DNA of 39,271 bases, from positions 1 to 39,271 of the forward strand of contig DAOUAE010000064.1 of the NCBI GenBank assembly GCA_034433795.1. Direction: 5' to 3'. The notes beneath the pieces were generated by a model. It did no database searches. It saw nothing but the letters and a program-made list of their open reading frames with translations, and was not told the origin of the DNA. Origin of the DNA: DAOUAE01 sp034433795. GTDB lineage: Bacteria > Chloroflexota > UBA6077 > FW602-bin22 > DAOUAE01. This document shows, one piece after another, positions 23,763 to 30,350 of this stretch. The position numbers and the translations under genes were made by a program. Numbering within the stretch: the first letter of the stretch is position 1; each line of letters starts with the position of its first letter.

Positions 23763-25631
23763 ATGGAACGGATCAGCGGTCATCTCCCGGTCACCCGGCG
23801 ACGGTTGCTGCGAACCTTTGTCGTTGGAGGGGCGGGTGTTCTTCTGGCCGCCTGCGCTCCCGCGCCTCAGCCGACCCCGACCCCGGCCCCCAAGCCGGCC
23901 GAGAAGCCAGCCCAGCCCACGCCTACCCCAGCTCCCAAGCCGGCGGCGACCCCGACGCCGGCTGTCCAGCCGAAGGCCAAGCCCACGGGTGGGGCCTTCC
24001 ACGGCGCCTGGCCCTATGAGATGCCGCCGGCTGGGCACTGGAACACCTATATCCCCAAGGGCATCACGCTGGGCATCTACTGGGACCTTATCCAACAGCC
24101 CTTCGCGATGTACTACTGGGCCAGCGGGAAGTGGCTGCCGCTTCTGGCCACGGAGTGGCGCACGGTGCCGCCGGACACCTTTGAGGTCACGCTGCGCCAG
24201 GGGGTCAAGTGGAGCGACGGCCGTGACCTGACGCCCCAGGACGTGGTCACCACGTTCACGGTCGGCCGGATCGAGAACTGGACGGTGTGGCGCTACATCG
24301 ACCGCATCGAGGTCGAGGGGAACAAGATCCGGTTCCACATGGCCAAGCCCTCGACGGTGGTTGAGCGCTATATCCTGCGCGAGCGTATTCGCGACCACGC
24401 CACCTACGGTCAGTGGGCCGATAAGGTGATGGACCTGGTTAAGGCGGGCAAGACCCCTGACTCCGAGGAGTGGAAGAAGCTCCGCCAGGACTTTCAGCAG
24501 TTCCGTCCCAAGGAGATGGTGGCCAGTGGGCCGTTCAAGGTCGACCCGGCCAGCATGACTGAGTCGCAGCTGACGCTGGTCAAGGTGCCGACAGCCTGGA
24601 ACGCCGATAAGGTCCTCTTCGACCGGATCGTCCTCTTCAACGGCGAGACACCGCAGGTGACGCCTGTCGTCCTGGCCAAGAATGTGGACTACGCCACCCA
24701 CGGCTTCCCACCGGCGACGGAGAAGGCCTTTGTCGAGCAGGGCATCCGCATCCTGCGCCCGCCGGTTTTCAGCGGCCCGGCTCTTTACTTCAACTACGCC
24801 CGTCTTAAGGCGATCCAGCGCAAGGAGGTGCGTCAGGCCATCGCCCACGCCTTTAACCGGGCCGAGAGCGCGACCGTCTCGCTGGGTCAGTCGGCCAAGG
24901 CGGTGCAGTTCATGGCCGGCTTCAGCGACCTGCTGGTGCCTCAGTGGATCAGCGAGGCCGACCGCAAGAAACTGAACCCCTACCCCTACGATCCGGCCCG
25001 CGCTGAGGCGATGCTCAAGGAACTGGGCTTCAAGAAGGACGGTGGGGTCTGGGTTTCGCCCGAGGGCGAGCGGATGGAGTACGAACTCAGCGTGCCGGCG
25101 GAGTTCGCCGACTGGTCGGCGACCGCCACCAACCTGGCCGATCAGCTGACGCGGTTTGGGATCAAAGTCACGGTGCGCACCGTCACCCACACCCAGCACC
25201 CCATCGAGGTCAACGAAGGCAAGTTCCAGCTGGCCATCCGCGCCTGGGGCGCCGCCCATCCGCACCCCCACTTCTCCTTCGTCCAGGACCTCTTCACCCA
25301 CAACATCCAGGCCCCCGGTCCGGGAATGAAGTTCCCGCTCAAGCAGCAGACCTCGATGGGCGAGCTCGACCTCGAGAAACTGGTGGTCGACTCGGCCGAG
25401 GGGCTCGACGAGAACGCCCAGAAAGCCATTGTCACCAAACTCTCCCTGGCCTTCAACGAACTCCTGCCGATCATTCCGATCTACGAGCGCTACGGCAACA
25501 ACCCGGTGCTCGAAGGCGTGCGGGTGGTCGGCTGGCCGCCCGATGACGACCCGATCTACAAGAACAGCCCCTACGCCGACTCGTTCGTGATTATGATGAT
25601 GTACGAGGGCCGTCTGCGACCAAAGACCTAA
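23763..25631 (+). CDS. ABC transporter substrate-binding lipoprotein (peptide/nickel family 5)
   Basis: A 622-residue extracytoplasmic receptor. The N-terminus has twin arginines (TRRRLLR) and a lipobox LLAAC with lipidation at Cys31, suggesting Tat export and membrane anchoring. A 45-residue linker rich in Pro, Thr, Ala and Lys (repeats of PTPTPAPKPA) follows, then a family 5 receptor fold with WKSD-type motif VKWSDGRDLTPQDVV. The C-terminus is ordinary. Start ATG at 23763 follows GAGGAGGGG. The ligand (oligopeptide, sugar oligomer or other) cannot be read. It closes the transporter operon, and two hairpins follow. Confidence 0.92.
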   Translation: MERISGHLPVTRRRLLRTFVVGGAGVLLAACAPAPQPTPTPAPKPAEKPAQPTPTPAPKPAATPTPAVQPKAKPTGGAFHGAWPYEMPPAGHWNTYIPKGITLGIYWDLIQQPFAMYYWASGKWLPLLATEWRTVPPDTFEVTLRQGVKWSDGRDLTPQDVVTTFTVGRIENWTVWRYIDRIEVEGNKIRFHMAKPSTVVERYILRERIRDHATYGQWADKVMDLVKAGKTPDSEEWKKLRQDFQQFRPKEMVASGPFKVDPASMTESQLTLVKVPTAWNADKVLFDRIVLFNGETPQVTPVVLAKNVDYATHGFPPATEKAFVEQGIRILRPPVFSGPALYFNYARLKAIQRKEVRQAIAHAFNRAESATVSLGQSAKAVQFMAGFSDLLVPQWISEADRKKLNPYPYDPARAEAMLKELGFKKDGGVWVSPEGERMEYELSVPAEFADWSATATNLADQLTRFGIKVTVRTVTHTQHPIEVNEGKFQLAIRAWGAAHPHPHFSFVQDLFTHNIQAPGPGMKFPLKQQTSMGELDLEKLVVDSAEGLDENAQKAIVTKLSLAFNELLPIIPIYERYGNNPVLEGVRVVGWPPDDDPIYKNSPYADSFVIMMMYEGRLRPKT

Positions 25632-25638
25632 CCCGTGG

Positions 25639-25669
25639 GTGCCCCTCCCCGGTCTGCGGGGAGGGGCAC
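25639..25669 (+). terminator. Hairpin after the ABC operon
   Basis: GTGCCCCTCCCC (25639-25650) pairs perfectly with 25658-25669 across a 7-nt loop, 8 nt after the receptor stop. There is no T-run. Confidence 0.6.
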
Positions 25670-25679
25670 GCTGACCCCG

Positions 25680-25705
25680 GGTAGGCAGCGCCATTCCTGC
25701 CTACC
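25680..25705. other. Second hairpin in the convergent intergenic region
   Basis: GGTAGGCAG (25680-25688) and CTGCCTACC (25697-25705) form a 9-bp stem with an 8-nt loop, 10 nt beyond the first hairpin. The pair may jointly insulate the convergent operons. Confidence 0.45.
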
Positions 25706-25825
25706 TGGAGAGCTTGGACAGAGTGCTGGTCATCCGGCGTGGGTGAGAGGGTCAGAAGAGACCGACCGGGCGGCGGCCGGAGAGGGTGGACGGTCTGACC
25801 AGCCTGCGGGGAGAGATGCCGGCCG

Positions 25826-26437
25826 CTACGGGTGGAGGAGCAGGCCGGGCAGGGCCTGACGGAGAAGCGCGGCTGCGCGCAGAAGGCCGAGGAGGACCGT
25901 GCCCAGGGCCAGAATCCCCAGCCCCTCGCTCGGGACCATGCCCCCGACGGCCAGTGCGCCCCAGAGGGCGCAGAGAAGCTTCAGCCCGCCGTAGAGCGCC
26001 CGCACCGGCCGGCTGTGCCAGAGGAGGCCCATCGCTCCCCGGGCCAGCGGGTCCGCGCCCGCCCTCAGGGCCTGGGTCTGACGCAGCCAGTCCACCACCA
26101 GGTCGCGGCTCAGGGCCAGGAGCGGGACGACCGGCCCCACCAGACCCAGCATCGCCCAGGCCACCCACACCAGATTGGCGCTCAAATGGTCGGCGTAAGC
26201 ATCGGTCAGGGCTCCGATCAGGCTCTGCCAGCCACGCCGCCGGGCCAGCCAGCCGTCGGCGACATCGGTCAGACCGGCTGTGAGGAGAAGAAGCGCCCCG
26301 GCGAGGGCCCCGAAGGACGACCCCGGCCAGAGGAGCAGCAACCCCACGGCCAGGGCTGTGAGCAGCACGCGGGCCAGGCCCAGGAGATTGGGCAGGTGCA
26401 GTCTACCAGAGGCCCAGTTCGGCCTTGGCCTCTTCAC
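25826..26437 (-). CDS. CDP-alcohol phosphatidyltransferase family membrane protein
   Basis: A 203-residue membrane enzyme with the full family motif DX2DGX2ARX8GX3DX3D: Asp-Val-Ala-Asp-Gly, then Ala-Arg, Gly, and two later aspartates in TDAYAD. Such enzymes move a phospho-alcohol head group from a CDP-lipid (for example phosphatidylglycerol-phosphate or phosphatidylinositol-phosphate synthase); the acceptor is not evident. About five membrane helices are seen. The only ordinary start is GTG at 26437, giving a 35-nt overlap with the SufT-like gene; the family homology starts at LHLPNLLGLARV, so a non-standard start near 26401 is possible. No clear Shine-Dalgarno is seen. It is the last gene of the suf operon. 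Confidence 0.82.
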   Translation of the reverse strand: MKRPRPNWASGRLHLPNLLGLARVLLTALAVGLLLLWPGSSFGALAGALLLLTAGLTDVADGWLARRRGWQSLIGALTDAYADHLSANLVWVAWAMLGLVGPVVPLLALSRDLVVDWLRQTQALRAGADPLARGAMGLLWHSRPVRALYGGLKLLCALWGALAVGGMVPSEGLGILALGTVLLGLLRAAALLRQALPGLLLHP

Positions 26438-26840
26438 TGCACATCGTGAAGGGGTCCCACGGGGGACTCCAGACCAGGTTCACCGTGACGGTGCCCACGC
26501 CCGGGAGCTGTCCGACCAGCGCCTCGATCTGAGCGATGAGGATCGGGCCCAGCGGACAGGCCGGCGAGGTCAGCGTCATGGTTACTATGACGTTGTTCCG
26601 CTCGTCGATATCAATGCCGTAGACCAGGCCCAGGTTGATAATGTCGATACCGATCTCAGGGTCGTAAACCTCTTTCAGAATCTCGCGAACCTGGTCAACG
26701 GTGATGGCCGGCGGCGTGCGGCGTTCGGCGGCCGGCGCTTCGGCATCCGCGTGGCCGACAACCGTCGGCGCCGGGCTCGCCGGAACGGGCTGCTCGCCCG
26801 CGCCGGCGTGGACCTGTTTGGCAGCCGTGCTCTGCTCCAT
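26403..26840 (-). CDS. sufT: SufT-like DUF59/MIP18 iron-sulfur assembly protein
   Basis: A 145-residue protein. Residues about 45-145 are the DUF59 domain: EVYDPEIGIDIINLGLVYGI, then LTSPACPLGP with the conserved cysteine, and VNLVWSPPW. Family members help load iron-sulfur clusters onto apo-proteins. The first ~40 residues are a disordered Ala/Pro/Glu-rich extension not seen in the shortest homologues. ATG at 26840 has GGGGAGAG 5 nt upstream. It follows sufU by 31 nt in the suf operon, as in many Gram-positive and Chloroflexota genomes. Confidence 0.85.
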   Translation of the reverse strand: MEQSTAAKQVHAGAGEQPVPASPAPTVVGHADAEAPAAERRTPPAITVDQVREILKEVYDPEIGIDIINLGLVYGIDIDERNNVIVTMTLTSPACPLGPILIAQIEALVGQLPGVGTVTVNLVWSPPWDPFTMCSEEAKAELGLW

Positions 26841-26871
26841 GCGGTCTCTCCCCTTTCTCGGGTGCGCTGGC

Positions 26872-27321
26872 TTATCCCTGATCCAGGCGCTCGCGGACGA
26901 GGGTCAGTGCCTCCTGCAACGTGTTCCAGGCCAGGATGGCGCACTTGATGCGCACCGGGAACCTCTTGACTCCCTGGAGCGCCTCCAGGTCGCCCAGGTC
27001 CTCCAGCCGCTCGGCCGGCTCGTTGCGCAGCATCACCCCTTTGAACGTCTCCAGGATGGCCGCCGCCTCGGCCAGAGTCCGCCCTTTGATCACCTCGGTC
27101 ATCATCGAGGCTGAGGCCTGGCTGATCGAACAGCCCCGCCCGGTGAAGGCCACCGCCTCGATACGGTCGCCGGCCAGGCGCAACCCGAGCTCGATCTCGT
27201 CGCCACAGAGGGGATTGCTCCCCTGAACAACCAGGGTGGCGTCGGCGAGCGTCCCCCGGTTGCGCGGGTGCCGGTAGTGGTCGAGAATGACCTCTTTGTA
27301 CAGTTCATCGACCAACGACAC
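26872..27321 (-). CDS. sufU: SufU sulfur-acceptor protein
   Basis: A 149-residue SufU, which accepts persulfide sulfur from SufS through a zinc-bound ligand swap. Cys39 and Asp41 (NPLCGDE), Cys64 (GRGCSIS) and Cys127 (RIKCAILAW) match the zinc site. GTG at 27321 follows AAGGAG by 10 nt and overlaps the sufS end by 17 nt; the longer open frame upstream is the sufS tail in another frame. The N-terminus LYKEVILDHYRHPRN is exactly family-like. Confidence 0.95.
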   Translation of the reverse strand: MSLVDELYKEVILDHYRHPRNRGTLADATLVVQGSNPLCGDEIELGLRLAGDRIEAVAFTGRGCSISQASASMMTEVIKGRTLAEAAAILETFKGVMLRNEPAERLEDLGDLEALQGVKRFPVRIKCAILAWNTLQEALTLVRERLDQG

Positions 27322-28543
27322 TGCCGAACAACTCCTTCGCCCGGATGAGGGCCGCCACCAGGCGGTCGACCTCCTCACGGGTATTGTAGATGTAGAAACT
27401 GGCCCGGGCGGTGGCCGCCACACCCAGGTGGCGCATCAGCGGCTTGCAGCAGTGGTGCCCGGCCCGGATGGCGATCCCCTCCTGGTCGAGAATCGTGCCC
27501 ACATCGTGGGCGTGGATGTCGGCCAGGTTGAAGGAGATGACCCCCGTCCGGCGCTGCGGATCCGGCGGCCCGTAGATCACCAGGTCCTCCACCTGGCTCA
27601 GCGCCGCCAGCGCGTAGGCGGTGAGAGCCACCTCGTGGGCCCGAACGTTCTCCATCCCCAGGGCGCTCAGGTAGTCCACCGCCGCCCCCAGACCGATGGC
27701 GTCGGCGATGTTGGGCGTGCCGGCCTCGAACTTCCAGGGCGGGTCGTTCCAGGTCGCCGTGGTCAGCTGCACATCGCGGATCATGCTGCCCCCACCCAGG
27801 AAGGGCGGCATGCGCTCCAGGTGCTCGCGCCGCCCGTAGAGGACGCCGATGCCGGTCGGCCCCAGCATCTTGTGGCCCGAGAAGGCCAGGAAGTCGCAGT
27901 CCAGGGCCTGCACATCGATGGGCAGGTGCGGAGCGGCCTGGGCGGCGTCGATGACGGTGATGGCGCCGACCGCGTGGGCCTGGCGGACGATCTCGGCCAC
28001 CGGCGTGATCGTCCCCAGGACGTTGGAGGCCATCGTCACCGCCACAATCCGGGTGCGCGGGGTCAGCTGGCGGGCGAAGTCCTCCATGTCCAGTTCGCCG
28101 GTGGGGGTCAGACCGACGAAGCGGAGCACCGCCTCCTTTTCCCGAGCCAGAATCTGCCAGGGCACCAGGTTGCTGTGGTGCTCCATGATCGTGGTCACAA
28201 TCTCGTCGCCAGGACGCAGGTGGGCCCGGCCCCAGGTGTAGGCCACCAGGTTGAGCCCCTCGGTCGTGTTGCGGACGAAGATAATGGTCTCCGGCCCCGG
28301 GGCGTTGATGAAGCGGGCCACTTTGGCCCGCGCCCCCTCGTAGGCCTCGGTCGCCCGGTCGCCCAGGGTGTGGACGCCCCGGTGGACGTTGGCGTTGTAG
28401 CGGCTGTAGTAGTCCACCAGCGTCTCGATGACCGCCCGTGGCTTCTGGCTGGTGGCCGCGTTATCGAGATAGACCAGGGGCCGGCCGTTGACCACCTGGT
28501 GGAGGATCGGGAAATCGGCCCGGATCCGGGCTGTGTCCAGCAT
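27305..28543 (-). CDS. sufS: SufS cysteine desulfurase
   Basis: A 412-residue PLP enzyme that takes sulfur from cysteine for cluster assembly. PLP lysine is Lys225 in SGHKMLGPTG and the persulfide-forming cysteine is Cys365 in RAGHHCCKPLM. LVYLDNAATSQKP near the N-terminus is the classic start of SufS. ATG at 28543 has GAGGAGGGG upstream; the open frame beyond it is the Rieske gene in another frame. It lies 37 nt downstream of the Rieske ferredoxin gene and overlaps sufU, its partner. Confidence 0.96.
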   Translation of the reverse strand: MLDTARIRADFPILHQVVNGRPLVYLDNAATSQKPRAVIETLVDYYSRYNANVHRGVHTLGDRATEAYEGARAKVARFINAPGPETIIFVRNTTEGLNLVAYTWGRAHLRPGDEIVTTIMEHHSNLVPWQILAREKEAVLRFVGLTPTGELDMEDFARQLTPRTRIVAVTMASNVLGTITPVAEIVRQAHAVGAITVIDAAQAAPHLPIDVQALDCDFLAFSGHKMLGPTGIGVLYGRREHLERMPPFLGGGSMIRDVQLTTATWNDPPWKFEAGTPNIADAIGLGAAVDYLSALGMENVRAHEVALTAYALAALSQVEDLVIYGPPDPQRRTGVISFNLADIHAHDVGTILDQEGIAIRAGHHCCKPLMRHLGVAATARASFYIYNTREEVDRLVAALIRAKELFGSVVGR

Positions 28544-28580
28544 CGCCGCCCCTCCTCTGCCCGTCACCGCCGGGCTGCGC

Positions 28581-28898
28581 TCACGGGTCGCCGACCTCGA
28601 CCAGCACGTCCCCGCCCTCGACCCGCACCCGGTAGACCGGCACCGGCTGCGTGGCCGGAAGGGAGAGCGGCCGGCCGGTCCGCAGGTCGAACTGCGAGCC
28701 GTGGAGCGGACACTCGATGGCCGTGTCGACGAGTTCCCCCTCCGAGAGCGAGGCCTCGGCGTGCGAACAGATATCGTAGATCGCGTAGAACGTCCCGCCA
28801 ACGTTGCAGAGGGCGATCGGCTCACCGTCCACCTCGACCCGCCGGACGGTGCCCGGCGGGACCTGGGCGACGGTGGCCACCTTGACCCAGCGCCCCAT
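28581..28898 (-). CDS. Rieske-type ferredoxin
   Basis: A 105-residue soluble Rieske protein with [2Fe-2S] ligands Cys44 and His46 (ICSHAEASL) and Cys63 and His66 (IECPLHGSQFD). It has no membrane anchor, unlike respiratory Rieske proteins. ATG at 28898 follows GGAGG by 10 nt; it starts 15 nt after the sufD stop. Rieske ferredoxins of this kind recur inside suf operons (sufC-sufB-sufD-ferredoxin-sufS-sufU). An electron-donor role in cluster assembly is inferred, not shown. Confidence 0.92.
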   Translation of the reverse strand: MGRWVKVATVAQVPPGTVRRVEVDGEPIALCNVGGTFYAIYDICSHAEASLSEGELVDTAIECPLHGSQFDLRTGRPLSLPATQPVPVYRVRVEGGDVLVEVGDP

Positions 28899-28913
28899 CG
28901 CGCCGTCGCCTCC

Positions 28914-30260
28914 TCAGCCGATCTTCACCGAGATGGCCGCCCGCAGCCGCTCCTGCAGTCCGGCCAGCGGTACCCGCTCCAGCACCGGCTCGAAGAAGCC
29001 CTCGACGATCAACCGCTCGGCCGCCGCCCGGCTGAGGCCCCGGCTCATCAGGTAGAAGAGCTGCTCGGGGTCGACCGGACCGACGGTGGCGCCGTGGGTG
29101 CAGCGGACGTCGTTGGCCTCGATCTCCAGCCGGGGGATCGAGTCGGCCCGGGCGGTGTCGCTCAGCACCAGGTTGCGGTTGGCCTGGTAGGCGTCGGCCC
29201 GCTGAGCCACCCGGTGGATGCGGATGAGGCCGTTGTAGACCGAGCGGGCCCGATCCTTGAGGGCCGCCTTGAAGAGCAGGTCGCTGCTGGTGTGCGGGGC
29301 CCGGTGCTCCTGGAGCGTCTGGTGGTCCAGATGCTGCTGACCGTCGCCGAAGAGCAGGCCCAGGATCTCGGCGCTGGCCCCCGGACCGGCCATCAGGCTG
29401 TCGACATAGGTCTTGGTCAGCCGGCTGCCCAGCGCCACGATCAGCTCGTTGACCGCGCTATCGCGGTCGGCGTGCACCCGGACCCGGCCGAAGTTCCAGA
29501 CGCTCCGGCCCCACTGCTGGAGGTGGACGTAGCGGACCTGGGCGCCCTCTTTGGCGAAGACCTCGACCACCCCGCAGTGGAGGGCCGGGGCCTCGTCCAG
29601 CGAGAGGTACTCATCGATAAAGGTCAGGCTGCTACCCGGTTCGGCGATGACCAGGGTGTGGGTGAAGAGCCCCAGCCCCGGTGTGGTCAGCCAGTAGACG
29701 ACCTGGAGCGGGAGCGCGACCTCGACCCCCTCCGGCACGTAGACCAGCGCCCCGCCGCTGCAGAAGGCGGCGTGGAGGGCGGTGAACTTATCCTCGTCGA
29801 ACCGGACCAGGCGGTGGAGGTGCTCCCGGACCAGGTCCGGGTAGGCGCGGGCGGCGGTGTCCAGGTCGGTCAGGAGGACCCCCTGCCGGGCCAGGTCCGG
29901 GGCGAGCTGCTGGAAGACCGCCGCCGAGTCGCGCTGGAGGAGGAGCCCCGCTTTGGCGCCCTCCTCGGTCAGGAACTGCTGGAAGACCGCTGGCAGATCA
30001 GCGGGCCGGCCAGCCGGATGTGGCTCCCGGAACGGCTGGAAGGCGTTGAGGTCGAGCGCCCGGAGGTCGGTCCGCCGCCAGTCTTCATCGGTCCGGCTGG
30101 GCAGCGGCAGGCGCTCGAAGGCCGCCCAGGCCTGCTGGCGCAGGTCAGCCAGCCAGGCGGGATCGTTCTTCAGGTCGCTCAGGGCCCGGACCGCCGCGGC
30201 CGAAAGGCCGGGGACCAGGCCGGGCGCAGTCTCTGGCACAGTCACTGGCTGCTGGCTCAC
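28914..30260 (-). CDS. sufD: SufD scaffold subunit
   Basis: A 448-residue SufD, which with SufB and SufC forms the cluster-building scaffold. The beta-helix core is recognised by GALVYVPEGVEVALPLQVVYW, SSDLLFKAALKDRARSVYNG and the end HGATVGPVDPEQLFYLMSRG, shared with SufB. The start codon GTG at 30260 has GGGAGTGA upstream. It lies 90 nt after sufB, with a hairpin in the gap. Confidence 0.96.
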   Translation of the reverse strand: MSQQPVTVPETAPGLVPGLSAAAVRALSDLKNDPAWLADLRQQAWAAFERLPLPSRTDEDWRRTDLRALDLNAFQPFREPHPAGRPADLPAVFQQFLTEEGAKAGLLLQRDSAAVFQQLAPDLARQGVLLTDLDTAARAYPDLVREHLHRLVRFDEDKFTALHAAFCSGGALVYVPEGVEVALPLQVVYWLTTPGLGLFTHTLVIAEPGSSLTFIDEYLSLDEAPALHCGVVEVFAKEGAQVRYVHLQQWGRSVWNFGRVRVHADRDSAVNELIVALGSRLTKTYVDSLMAGPGASAEILGLLFGDGQQHLDHQTLQEHRAPHTSSDLLFKAALKDRARSVYNGLIRIHRVAQRADAYQANRNLVLSDTARADSIPRLEIEANDVRCTHGATVGPVDPEQLFYLMSRGLSRAAAERLIVEGFFEPVLERVPLAGLQERLRAAISVKIG

Positions 30261-30280
30261 GCTCGTGTCACTCCCATCAG

Positions 30281-30316
30281 CGGGCGGGCCTCCCGACTGT
30301 CCGAGCGGCCCGCCCG
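30281..30316 (-). other. Hairpin between sufB and sufD
   Basis: CGGGCGGGCC (30281-30290) pairs with GGCCCGCCCG (30307-30316) across a 16-nt loop, giving a 10-bp GC stem in the 90-nt sufB-sufD gap. It may stabilise or process the transcript; no T-run is present. Confidence 0.5.
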
Positions 30317-30350
30317 ACGGCCTCTGAGATCGCTGTTGACGGGGGTCGGT

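Noticed and set aside
23870..24000. Repeat in the receptor gene near its start
   Set aside because: The PTPTPAPKPA copies encode a flexible lipoprotein linker, not a mobile or CRISPR repeat.
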